DNA from: an uncultured Collinsella sp.
Lineage (GTDB): Bacteria; Actinomycetota; Coriobacteriia; Coriobacteriales; Coriobacteriaceae
NCBI GenBank assembly: GCA_902495545.1
Contig: CABUXM010000062.1
Coordinates: 1 to 13,178, forward strand
Length of the DNA stretch: 13,178 nt
Reading direction: 5' to 3'
Of this stretch, positions 1-5,656 are shown one piece after another (positions within the stretch are counted from its first letter, which is position 1; each line of letters starts with the position of its first letter). The position numbers were made by a program, and so were the translations under genes. Under the pieces are notes generated by a model. That model had not been told where the DNA came from. It did no database searches and worked only from the letters and a program-made list of their open reading frames with translations.

Positions 1-50
1 ACAAACGCAATACCGATAACAGCCAGTACAACAATATCGATAGGTGCCAT
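1..50 (-). CDS. FeoB-associated Cys-rich membrane protein, N-terminal fragment (cut by window edge)
   Basis: Only the first 16 codons are visible. They read MAPIDIVVLAVIGIAF, a short polar start followed by a hydrophobic stretch that would begin a single membrane helix. An AGAGGAGG ribosome site at 57-64 sits 6 bases before the ATG, so the start is well supported. Small proteins with one N-terminal helix and a Cys-rich tail commonly follow feoB (the FeoB-associated Cys-rich membrane protein family), and both the sequence start and the position downstream of feoB fit. They are thought to assist Fe(II) transport. The Cys-rich tail lies outside the window, so the family call is an inference. A terminator lies between feoB and this gene, so it may have its own promoter or depend on readthrough. 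Confidence 0.7.
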   Translation of the reverse strand, partial: MAPIDIVVLAVIGIAF

Positions 51-65
51 AGCAAGCCTCCTCTA

Positions 66-74
66 GTTAACCAC
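66..74. promoter_or_regulatory. Third copy of the GTTAACCAC motif, upstream of the FeoB-associated gene
   Basis: The 9-mer found in both arms of the feo promoter repeat occurs here once, directly before the ribosome site of the small Cys-rich protein gene. I found no GTTAACCAC elsewhere in the window. Its restriction to feo-associated upstream regions suggests a shared regulator, but a single half-site is weak evidence. Confidence 0.4.
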
Positions 75-97
75 CACTTACTTTACCCCATTCTCCA

Positions 98-169
98 CCT
101 ACCAAAAAGGGACAGGTTTATTTTGGTCGGTTTTATCTGCGGAAACGCCACATCTCCCCTACCAAAAAG
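98..169. repeat. REP-like intergenic repeat with 12-bp direct repeats and a 7-bp inverted repeat
   Basis: The 12-mer CCTACCAAAAAG occurs at 98-109 and again at 158-169, exactly 60 bases apart, with some similarity continuing into the flanking GGAGA-like bases. Just inside the first copy, ACCAAAA (101-107) and TTTTGGT (121-127) form a perfect inverted repeat around GGGACAGG. The GGGACAGGTTTATTTT-type core resembles repetitive sequences I associate with IS200-like (Y1/RAYT) transposases, but that is from memory and no transposase is present here. The repeat lies between the feoB terminator and the small Cys-rich protein gene. Confidence 0.45.
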
Positions 170-196
170 CCCGAGTGTCACTGAGACACCCGGGCT
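164..196 (-). terminator. Rho-independent terminator of feoB
   Basis: Arms 168-179 and 185-196 pair over 12 bp around a 5-base loop. Read on the minus strand, the one imperfect pair is a G-U wobble, whereas on the plus strand it would be an A-C mismatch. A run of five T follows on the minus strand (168-164). It begins about 30 bases after the feoB stop codon, so it is assigned to feoB. Confidence 0.85.
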
Positions 197-225
197 CGTG
201 GAAAGGGGTTGATCCTTATTCGGAC

Positions 226-2553
226 TTAGGCGGAAACTGCAGCGGAAGCAGTGTTGGTCTCGTCCTCGTCGGTCCAAGCGTGCTTGGGCATAGGACGGAA
301 AATCTGGAAGAGCATCGCGACCAGCAGCACGATAGCCACAACCGTCCAGAAGCCAAACTGCCCAAGGACAAGCAGGTTATAGAACTGGTTGATGAACAGG
401 CCGATCACCCAAGCGAAGGCGCACTCGTAGCCGAGGGCAATCGCGGTCCACTTGCCGGAATCCATCTGGTTGCGGATGGTACCCATAGCGGCAAAGCACG
501 GAGCGCACAGCAGGTTGAACGCGCCGAAGGCAACGCAGGCGCCCATGGTGGGGAACATGCCGGCAAACGCGGTCCACAGGCTCGGGTCGGTCTCGCCCGC
601 GTCGGCGACGGACAGCAGCGAGCCGGCGGTGGCGACGACGTTCTCCTTGGCGACGAGGCCAGAGACAGTCAGCGCGGTTGCCTGCCAGGTGCTAAAGCCG
701 AGCGGGGCGAAGATCCAAGCGACCAGGTTGCCCAGCATGGCGAGCACGGAGTAGTCCATGAACTCCTCGGGGATGCCGTCCATCGCAGGCAGGAAGCCAA
801 AGGAGCCGTTGTAGCTACCAAAGTTGGAGAGGAACCACACCACGACGGTAGAGGCGAAGATGATCGTGCCGGCCTTCTTGATAAAGGCCCAGCAGCGCTC
901 CCACACGTGCAGCGCCCAGGAGCGGATCGCCGGGAAGTGGTAAGCGGGGAGCTCCATGACAAACGGGGTCGGGCGGCCGGCGAAGAGCTTGGTCTTCTTG
1001 AGCATGAGGCCCGAGGCGATGACGGCAAAGACGCCCAGGAAGTAGAAGAGCGGGCTGATCCACGCGGCGGTGGTAGAAGAATCGCCGATGATGGAACCCA
1101 TGAGCAGGGCGATGATCGGCAGCTTAGCGCCACAGGGAATGAACGTGGTGGTCATGACCGTCATGCGGCGGTCCTTCTCGTTCTCGATGGTCTTGGTAGC
1201 CATGACGCCGGGGACGCCGCAGCCCGAGGACACGAGCATGGGGATGAAGGACTTACCGGACAGGCCAAAGCGGCGGAACACGCGGTCCATGATGAAGGCG
1301 ACGCGGGCCATATAGCCGCAGTCCTCCAAGAAGGACAGCATGACGAACAGCAGGAACATCTGCGGGACGAAGCCGAAGATGGCGCCCAGGCCGCCGACGA
1401 TGCCGTCGCAGACCAGCGAATCGACCAGGCCACCGTCCTCGGTGCCGCCCGCCACAAGGGCGTCGTGCACCACGGTGGTGATACCCGGGACATAGGGGCC
1501 GTACTGTGCCGGGTCGACCGAGTCGGCATTGTCACCCGCAGCCTCGACGGCCGCGTCGTAGGCGTCGCGACCCTGGCCGAGCACATACCAACCGTCGGTA
1601 CCGAAGAGCTGGTCGTTGGTGAAGTCGGTCACCGTGCCGCCCAAGGTAGAAACGGCGATGTAGTACACGCAGAACATGATGACCACAAAGATCGGCAGGC
1701 CCAGGATACGGTTGGTAACCACGCGGTCGATCTTCTCGGAGGTGCTCATCTTTGCCGGAGCCTTGGTGAGGCACTCGTCAATGATGTGGGCAATCACGCC
1801 GTAACGCTCGCCGGTGATGATGGACTCGGCGTCGTCGTCGCAGTCCTGCTCGCACTGGGCGACCAGCTGCTCTACGCGAGCAGCCTTCTCCTTAGTGAGG
1901 TTGATGAGCTTGCAGGCGTCCGCGTCGCGCTCGAACAGTTTGACCGCGTAGTAGCGGCGCTTGTTGGCGGGAACGCTCGCAGGCAGGTTATTCTCGATGT
2001 GGTCCAGAACGTCCTCGATGGAGGAATCGAACTTGTGCTCCGGCACCTGGCCCTTGGAAGCAGCGGACTTCTTGACCTGCTCGAACAGCTCCTTGATGCC
2101 CTTGTTCTTAAGAGCCGAGATCATCATGACCGGGCAGCCGAGCTTCTTGGAAAGCTTGTCCGTGTCGATCTTATCGCCGTTCTTCTCGACCAGGTCGGCC
2201 ATGTTGAGGGCAACGACCACGGGCAGGCCGGTCTCGATAACCTGAAGCGCCAGGTACAGGTTACGCTCGAGGTTGGTGGCGTCGACAACCTGGACGACAA
2301 CATCGGGCTCGCCGCTCATGAGGTAATCGCGCGAGCATTGCTCCTCGGGGCTGTAGGGGGAAAGCGAGTAGATGCCAGGGAGGTCCGTGATGGTAACGTT
2401 CTTGTCGCTTAGGAGCTTGGCCTCCTTTTTCTCAACCGTGACGCCGGGCCAGTTGCCAACGTAGCCGTTGGCGCCGGTGATCAGGTTGAAAAGCGTGGTC
2501 TTGCCGCAGTTGGGGTTACCCGCCAACGCGACATGGATCTGAGAATCCGCCAT
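226..2553 (-). CDS. feoB: Ferrous iron transport protein B (FeoB)
   Basis: This is a 775-residue Fe(II) transporter of the inner membrane, driven or gated by an N-terminal GTPase. G-protein motifs are in order: G1 GNPNCGKT at 12-19, G3 DLPG at 57-60, G4 NMAD at 117-120 and a G5-like SALK at 146-149. A helical linker, probably the GDI-like region, spans about 170-270. Membrane segments start near residue 283. The membrane part carries the family hallmarks GYMAR (413-417), CGVP (445-448) and IPCGAKLP (472-479), with Cys445 in the first gate motif. The ATG has an AAGGA-type ribosome site (AGAAGGA) a few bases upstream. The loop after the first membrane helix (about 306-365) is long and acidic, which looks larger than in E. 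coli FeoB. feoB follows two feoA genes on the same strand and ends at a clear terminator. Confidence 0.97.
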   Translation of the reverse strand: MADSQIHVALAGNPNCGKTTLFNLITGANGYVGNWPGVTVEKKEAKLLSDKNVTITDLPGIYSLSPYSPEEQCSRDYLMSGEPDVVVQVVDATNLERNLYLALQVIETGLPVVVALNMADLVEKNGDKIDTDKLSKKLGCPVMMISALKNKGIKELFEQVKKSAASKGQVPEHKFDSSIEDVLDHIENNLPASVPANKRRYYAVKLFERDADACKLINLTKEKAARVEQLVAQCEQDCDDDAESIITGERYGVIAHIIDECLTKAPAKMSTSEKIDRVVTNRILGLPIFVVIMFCVYYIAVSTLGGTVTDFTNDQLFGTDGWYVLGQGRDAYDAAVEAAGDNADSVDPAQYGPYVPGITTVVHDALVAGGTEDGGLVDSLVCDGIVGGLGAIFGFVPQMFLLFVMLSFLEDCGYMARVAFIMDRVFRRFGLSGKSFIPMLVSSGCGVPGVMATKTIENEKDRRMTVMTTTFIPCGAKLPIIALLMGSIIGDSSTTAAWISPLFYFLGVFAVIASGLMLKKTKLFAGRPTPFVMELPAYHFPAIRSWALHVWERCWAFIKKAGTIIFASTVVVWFLSNFGSYNGSFGFLPAMDGIPEEFMDYSVLAMLGNLVAWIFAPLGFSTWQATALTVSGLVAKENVVATAGSLLSVADAGETDPSLWTAFAGMFPTMGACVAFGAFNLLCAPCFAAMGTIRNQMDSGKWTAIALGYECAFAWVIGLFINQFYNLLVLGQFGFWTVVAIVLLVAMLFQIFRPMPKHAWTDEDETNTASAAVSA

Positions 2554-2573
2554 TCAATCCTTCTTCCTTGTGT

Positions 2574-2599
2574 GCCTGCGCTGCTTTCTCCGCGCAGGC
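2574..2599 (-). other. Intercistronic hairpin between feoA and feoB
   Basis: GCCTGCGC (2574-2581) and GCGCAGGC (2592-2599) form a perfect 8-bp stem with a 10-base loop, about 20 bases before the feoB start. No T run follows on the minus strand, so it does not look like a terminator. It could affect stability or translation of the feoB part of the message. Confidence 0.5.
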
Positions 2600-2628
2600 T
2601 GGATAATGTGCTTCAAAGATGCTGCATT

Positions 2629-2648
2629 AAGTTAGAAAAACCTAACTT
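2629..2648. promoter_or_regulatory. 7-bp inverted repeat between feoA and feoB, possible metalloregulator site
   Basis: AAGTTAG (2629-2635) and CTAACTT (2642-2648) are perfect inverted arms separated by six bases. The TTAG-CTAA symmetry recalls DtxR/IdeR-type operators, but the spacing and flanks do not match that consensus closely. It lies in the 123-base feoA-feoB gap and could be an internal operator for feoB. The stem would be AT-rich and weak, so a terminator is unlikely. Confidence 0.4.
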
Positions 2649-2676
2649 TATCTGCAGAAATATGCGCCACGAGTCC

Positions 2677-2898
2677 TTACTGGACCTCGACGACGGCGGC
2701 CTCCTCCTTGCGGATGGAAAGCTCGTAGCCGCGCACGTTGATCTCGACCGGATCACCGAGCGGTGCAACCTTCACGACCTTGAACGAAGTGCCCTTGATG
2801 AGCCCCAGGTCCATAAGGTGGCGGCGAAGCGCACCCTCGCCGTGAAGCTTGACGATGGTGGAGCTCTCGCCCACCTTAACGTCACCCAACGTCTTCAT
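2677..2898 (-). CDS. feoA: Ferrous iron transport protein A (FeoA), second copy
   Basis: This is a 73-residue SH3-like FeoA protein, the cytoplasmic accessory subunit of FeoB. It has the family pattern of a basic-hydrophobic helix (RRHLMDLGLIKGTSF, about 25-39) followed by beta strands with a P-G-DP turn and an ending in which the chain returns to the barrel (GYELSIRKEEAAVVEV). The length is typical of FeoA. The start ATG follows a purine-rich stretch (GGGGGACAAGAGG). It begins 39 bases after the first feoA stops, and feoB starts 123 bases downstream, so the three genes are likely one transcription unit. FeoA is thought to bind FeoB and modulate its assembly or GTPase cycle. Confidence 0.93.
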   Translation of the reverse strand: MKTLGDVKVGESSTIVKLHGEGALRRHLMDLGLIKGTSFKVVKVAPLGDPVEINVRGYELSIRKEEAAVVEVQ

Positions 2899-2937
2899 CC
2901 TCTTGTCCCCCTTTCGGTTTTTATGAAATGCTGCGGA

Positions 2938-3180
2938 CTAACCGACGGTCATGATGTGCATGGCAACCTTGGAATCGATGCCAAAGCGTGCGCCCAGCAC
3001 CGTGACGATGATATTGGCGCCACTCGAGCTCACCACGTGGATTTCGTTGCCCTCGACAAAGCCGAGGTCCTTGAGGTGGTGCTTCATGTCCTCATTGCCC
3101 TTTACACGGGACACGCGCACGGTTTCGCCCGCTTTTACCATCGAAAGCGGCATGGCCGGCATCTGCGGTCCGCAAGACAT
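2938..3180 (-). CDS. feoA: Ferrous iron transport protein A (FeoA), first copy with short N-terminal extension
   Basis: This is an 80-residue FeoA-like protein and the first gene of the feo unit. The FeoA core starts at about residue 13 (PLSMVKAGETVRVSRVKG), with the characteristic helix HHLKDLGFVEGNEIHVV and a C-terminal strand GARFGIDSKVAMHI. Before it lies a short N-terminal piece, MSCGPQMPAM, with a single Cys and two Pro. An AGGAG ribosome site 6 bases upstream supports this ATG. It is clearly diverged from the second copy, so this is not a recent duplication. Two adjacent feoA genes before feoB occur in a number of Gram-positive anaerobes, and the two products may act as distinct subunits. 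Confidence 0.92.
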   Translation of the reverse strand: MSCGPQMPAMPLSMVKAGETVRVSRVKGNEDMKHHLKDLGFVEGNEIHVVSSSGANIIVTVLGARFGIDSKVAMHIMTVG

Positions 3181-3222
3181 GAGTGGCTCCTAACGTCAGT
3201 TCGTCCTTAACATCGACACGGT

Positions 3223-3276
3223 AAAAGTTAACCACGCCTATGTTCGCTATAGTAAACTAACACGTGGTTAACTTTT
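3223..3276. promoter_or_regulatory. 14-bp perfect inverted repeat in the feo promoter region, candidate operator pair
   Basis: AAAAGTTAACCACG (3223-3236) and CGTGGTTAACTTTT (3263-3276) are perfect inverted copies separated by 26 bases. The spacer carries a TATAGC-like -10 candidate for the minus strand. The repeat lies 43-96 bases upstream of the first feoA and downstream of the HPr terminator, so it belongs to feo. The inner 9-mer GTTAACCAC recurs at 66-74, just upstream of the FeoB-associated gene. The layout suggests binding of an iron-responsive repressor (DtxR/IdeR or Fur type) on both sides of the promoter. The identity of the regulator is an inference. Confidence 0.6.
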
Positions 3277-3320
3277 TGGAAAGGGTCCGCATTCAGATTT
3301 CGAAAAAGTTTCCTATACGA

Positions 3321-3361
3321 AACAAAAGGGCGCGGCAAAGGACCATCCTTTACCACGCCCT
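3321..3361 (-). terminator. Rho-independent terminator of the HPr gene
   Basis: Arms 3327-3342 and 3346-3361 form a 16-bp stem with a 3-base loop. Read on the minus strand, the two imperfect pairs become G-U wobbles and the stem is followed by TTTTGTT. The stop codon of the HPr gene lies 8 bases upstream. This separates HPr transcription from the feo operon. Confidence 0.9.
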
Positions 3362-3368
3362 GTCATGC

Positions 3369-3617
3369 TTAAAGCGAGAGATTTCTGATCGATGTGACAC
3401 AGGAGGCCTCATCCACGCCCGAAACGCGGAACACGATGTCCTCGCCGCACTCACCGTAGAGAGCCATGAGCCCCATGACATCGCGTCCATCCGTGCGGCG
3501 ATCGCCGATACTGACCGACACGTCACTACGATGCTTGGCGATAATGTCATAGAGCAGCGCAACCGGGCGGGCATGCAATCCCAACGGATCTTTAATCGTC
3601 TTTGTAAACTCGACCAT
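3369..3617 (-). CDS. HPr family phosphocarrier protein with Asp at position 46
   Basis: This is an 82-residue HPr-type protein, the small cytoplasmic phosphocarrier of the sugar phosphotransferase system. An ATG 24 bases further upstream (3641) is in frame, but it lacks a ribosome site. The ATG at 3617 has GGGAGG close by and places the active-site His at position 15 (GLHARPV, 13-19), the canonical number. The second signature helix reads RDVMGLMAL (45-53). Most Firmicute-type HPr proteins have Ser46 before I-M-G, the target of HPr kinase, and here position 46 is Asp. The gene stands alone with its own terminator, and no ptsI or hprK is in the window. It could be a working PTS carrier that cannot be regulated by HPr kinase, or a specialised paralogue. 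Confidence 0.9.
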   Translation of the reverse strand: MVEFTKTIKDPLGLHARPVALLYDIIAKHRSDVSVSIGDRRTDGRDVMGLMALYGECGEDIVFRVSGVDEASCVTSIRNLSL

Positions 3618-3672
3618 GTCCCCTCCCACGACATCGTACATTCGGCCGGCAAAACCCAGCCACGTGGTAGCT

Positions 3673-3678
3673 ATTGTA
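3673..3678 (-). promoter_or_regulatory. Candidate -10 element of the HPr gene
   Basis: The minus strand reads TACAAT, five of six matches to the -10 consensus, about 55 bases upstream of the HPr start. I see no good -35 at 16-18 bases from it. It is the best candidate in the stretch between the MITE-like element and the gene. Confidence 0.35.
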
Positions 3679-3710
3679 CCGTTAGATGCTTCTCGAGAGC
3701 TCCTCTGAAC

Positions 3711-3940
3711 ACCTCGTGGTCAAAAAGTGGCAAATATGAGTACTGTCACCAATTTAGTAGCAGCAAAATCGAGAGCAAATTGCCTTATTTGAGTGATTCG
3801 AAGAGGTTGAAAGCCGTCAAACGCCCTTTGAAGGGGGTTAGATAAATTGATTTTGAGCCCATTTTCGCTCAGAGCAGGCCGAAAAATATGGCACTTCTTT
3901 TGCAACAGTACTCATATTTGGCATTTTTTGCCCACAGGGT
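3711..3940. mobile_element. MITE-like element with 36-bp imperfect terminal inverted repeats
   Basis: Positions 3711-3746 and 3905-3940 are inverted copies that match at 31 of 36 positions, with an uninterrupted 16-base identity (CAAATATGAGTACTGT) at the inner end. The similarity stops just outside both ends. The 230-base element is visibly more AT-rich than its neighbours and has a small palindrome (CCCTTTGAAGGG, 3824-3835) at its centre. It carries no transposase, and I find no clear target-site duplication. A 61-codon frame runs through it on the minus strand, but it has no ribosome site and its end is formed by the repeat itself, so I do not call it a gene. The element fills most of the 398-base gap between the HPr and permease genes. 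A non-autonomous transposable element is the best reading, and a structured RNA or REP-type repeat is the alternative. Confidence 0.65.
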
Positions 3941-3964
3941 CCAAAACCATGCTCCAAAACACAA

Positions 3965-3988
3965 AAGTAGGGGCCTCGTAAGGCCCCT
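3965..3988 (-). terminator. Rho-independent terminator of the amino-acid permease
   Basis: AGGGGCC (3969-3975) and GGCCCCT (3982-3988) form a 7-bp GC-rich stem with a 6-base loop. On the minus strand the stem is followed by ACTTTT. It lies about 50 bases after the permease stop codon. Confidence 0.8.
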
Positions 3989-4039
3989 CCTTAGGAAAGG
4001 GAATCGATTTATTCCACAGCCGTAGATTAATCCTAGCCG

Positions 4040-5503
4040 CTACTCCATCATGTCGAGGACGGAGGGGCGAAGCTCGTTCTCAGCAGCCTCGGGATCGGTT
4101 TCGCGCAGGCGGTTGATGTAGCGGTTGTACCACATCACGGCAAGGCCCAGGAAGACAACCACGCCGCCGACGTTGTAGACCAGCGTCAGCCACAGCGGCT
4201 GATCGAGCGGAATGGTGCCGCAGATAAGCACGAAGCAGAAGACCACAAGCAGGAATGCAGCAATGACCAGGCCAAAGGTGCGCGAACCCATGCGGAAGCC
4301 ACGGGGAGCAGCGTCGAAGTTCTTGCGCAACATAAAGTAGGCAAGCAGGATCAGCAGCGGCGGGAGCAGAGCGGTGGCAGCCGTCATGTTGGTGACGATC
4401 ATGAGCAGGTCGTCGAGGTTACCGGAGCCCAGGGCCGGGATGATCAGGATGGGGACGACGATGGCGAACTGCAGCCAGGCAGCGCGGGCGGGAATGCCGT
4501 GCTCGTTGAGCTCGACGATCTTGCTACCAAAGACACCCTTGGGGATCTCGGTGAAGAAAACCTTGATGGGAGCAGAGGTCCACATCATGAGGGAGCCCAG
4601 CGTGGCGGCGAGAAGGATCAAGCCGATGGCGCGCGTAGACACTTCCATGGGAATGCCAAAGTGGGCAAAGACAGCGCCGAATACGTCGAAGATACCGGTG
4701 GAGATGGCAACGCCGCCCTCGGGGATGAACAGGTTAACCAGCAGCGAAGCGCCTGCATACAGAAGGCCGATGGTCAGACCGGCGATAACGACGGTGCGCA
4801 CGAAGGCCTTGACGCCACCCTTAAGGTCGTTAAGGAACACGCCGACAGACTCAGCGCCGCCAACGCCCTGGATGATCCAGGCAAGCGTACCGAAGAAGCC
4901 CCACGCAGTTGCGAAGTTGCTCATGTCGGGAGCCATGTTAGCGGGAGTAGGAGCCGTAGCGAACTCAACGCCGCCAAAGGCAGCAGCCAGGGACAGCAGG
5001 ATGAACACGGCGGTCAGGCCGAGAGCCGCGGTCGAACCGAAGGAGGAAATGGAGCCGATCCACTTAGCGCCCTTGGTCGAAACCCACGTGGCGATAGCAA
5101 AGACGACGATCTCGATAATGGTGATCCACAGCTGCGAAAGCTCGGCGTTGGCACCAAAGAACACGTAGCTCGCGTAGATGATGACGTTGGGCAGGACGGA
5201 CGCAAAGAAGAACAGGTTAACGAACCAGTAGCTAAATGCCGTCAGGAACGCCCAGCGACCACCCATCGAGGTCTTAACCCATGCGTACACGCCAGACTCG
5301 GAGTCCTTGTTGAGGCCGACGAACTCGGCGGTAACCAGGGTATAGGGGACAAAGTACAAAAGCGTGGCGAAGAAGAACGACGGCGCAGCTGCCAAGCCGA
5401 TGGCCGCGTTGTTGTTGATGATGTTCTTGATACCGAACACGGCGGCGACCGTCATGCCCAGCAGAGCGAACGAACCAATCGTTCCTCGTTTTTCAGAGCT
5501 CAT
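4040..5503 (-). CDS. APC-superfamily amino-acid permease
   Basis: This is a 487-residue membrane transporter with about 12 hydrophobic segments and the organisation of the amino acid/polyamine/organocation superfamily. The first helix opens with an unwound glycine-containing stretch (GMTVAAVFGIKNIINN), and the next region has PYTLVTAEFVGLNKDSESGVYAWVK, a typical APC pattern of TM2 followed by a cytoplasmic loop. Overall it resembles the glutamate/GABA antiporter and YjeM-like branch, but I cannot fix the substrate. An in-frame TTG lies four codons upstream at 5515. The ATG at 5503 is preferred because GGGAGG sits 5 bases before it and would otherwise be coding. The C-terminal tail is hydrophilic and acidic. 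It follows the beta-galactosidase operon on the same strand, but a terminator-like hairpin separates them. Confidence 0.9.
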   Translation of the reverse strand: MSSEKRGTIGSFALLGMTVAAVFGIKNIINNNAAIGLAAAPSFFFATLLYFVPYTLVTAEFVGLNKDSESGVYAWVKTSMGGRWAFLTAFSYWFVNLFFFASVLPNVIIYASYVFFGANAELSQLWITIIEIVVFAIATWVSTKGAKWIGSISSFGSTAALGLTAVFILLSLAAAFGGVEFATAPTPANMAPDMSNFATAWGFFGTLAWIIQGVGGAESVGVFLNDLKGGVKAFVRTVVIAGLTIGLLYAGASLLVNLFIPEGGVAISTGIFDVFGAVFAHFGIPMEVSTRAIGLILLAATLGSLMMWTSAPIKVFFTEIPKGVFGSKIVELNEHGIPARAAWLQFAIVVPILIIPALGSGNLDDLLMIVTNMTAATALLPPLLILLAYFMLRKNFDAAPRGFRMGSRTFGLVIAAFLLVVFCFVLICGTIPLDQPLWLTLVYNVGGVVVFLGLAVMWYNRYINRLRETDPEAAENELRPSVLDMME

Positions 5504-5531
5504 AAGCCCTCCCAATCATCTGTTAAATGTC

Positions 5532-5560
5532 ATCTAAAACCGTCCGAGCTGCAAGTGCAA
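5532..5560 (-). promoter_or_regulatory. Candidate promoter of the permease gene, overlapping the upstream terminator
   Basis: Read on the minus strand, TTGCAC (5555-5560) and TTAGAT (5532-5537) are separated by 17 bases. The leader would be roughly 20 bases long before the permease ATG at 5503. The -35 lies in the loop of the terminator hairpin and the spacer includes its 3' arm. The match to consensus is moderate. Confidence 0.4.
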
Positions 5561-5570
5561 ACACGGACGG
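5536..5570 (-). terminator. Likely terminator of the ebgA-ebgC operon
   Basis: CCGTCCG (5540-5546) and CGGACGG (5564-5570) form a perfect 7-bp stem around a 17-base loop. TTTTAG follows on the minus strand. The stem is GC-rich but the loop is long and the T run is short, so it may be leaky and allow readthrough into the permease gene. Confidence 0.6.
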
Positions 5571-5579
5571 CGCACCTGC

Positions 5580-5623
5580 TAAGGGGAATGGGGAAAAGGG
5601 AGTCAACAAAGCCATCCCCCTTA
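5580..5623 (-). other. 12-bp hairpin in the 3' region of the ebg transcript
   Basis: Arms 5580-5591 and 5612-5623 pair over 12 bp with one G-U wobble on the minus strand and a 20-base loop. It lies between the ebgC stop and the probable terminator, and no T run follows it. It may protect the 3' end of the message or assist termination. Confidence 0.5.
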
Positions 5624-5656
5624 ACGGCGCGAAGCAAACGTCCAGGCGGACGAATG

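Noticed and set aside
175..2412. A 745-codon open frame on the plus strand opposite feoB
   Set aside because: It mirrors feoB codons and resembles no protein family. The feoB frame carries all the G-protein motifs.
2533..3210. A 225-codon open frame on the plus strand opposite the feoA genes
   Set aside because: It is antisense to both FeoA genes and crosses their gaps. The FeoA frames have ribosome sites and family patterns.
3618..3641. ATG at 3641 as the HPr start
   Set aside because: No ribosome site precedes it, and it would move the active-site His from position 15 to 23.
3264..3845. A 193-codon open frame on the plus strand from the feo promoter through the HPr gene
   Set aside because: It runs through a promoter repeat, a terminator, the antisense of HPr and part of the MITE-like element, with no ribosome site.
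3720..3905. A 61-codon open frame within the MITE-like element
   Set aside because: It has no ribosome site and is bounded by the element's own terminal repeat. It is more likely a chance frame in AT-rich repeat DNA.
5504..5515. TTG at 5515 as the permease start
   Set aside because: It would place the GGGAGG ribosome site inside the coding sequence. The ATG at 5503 has the correct spacing.
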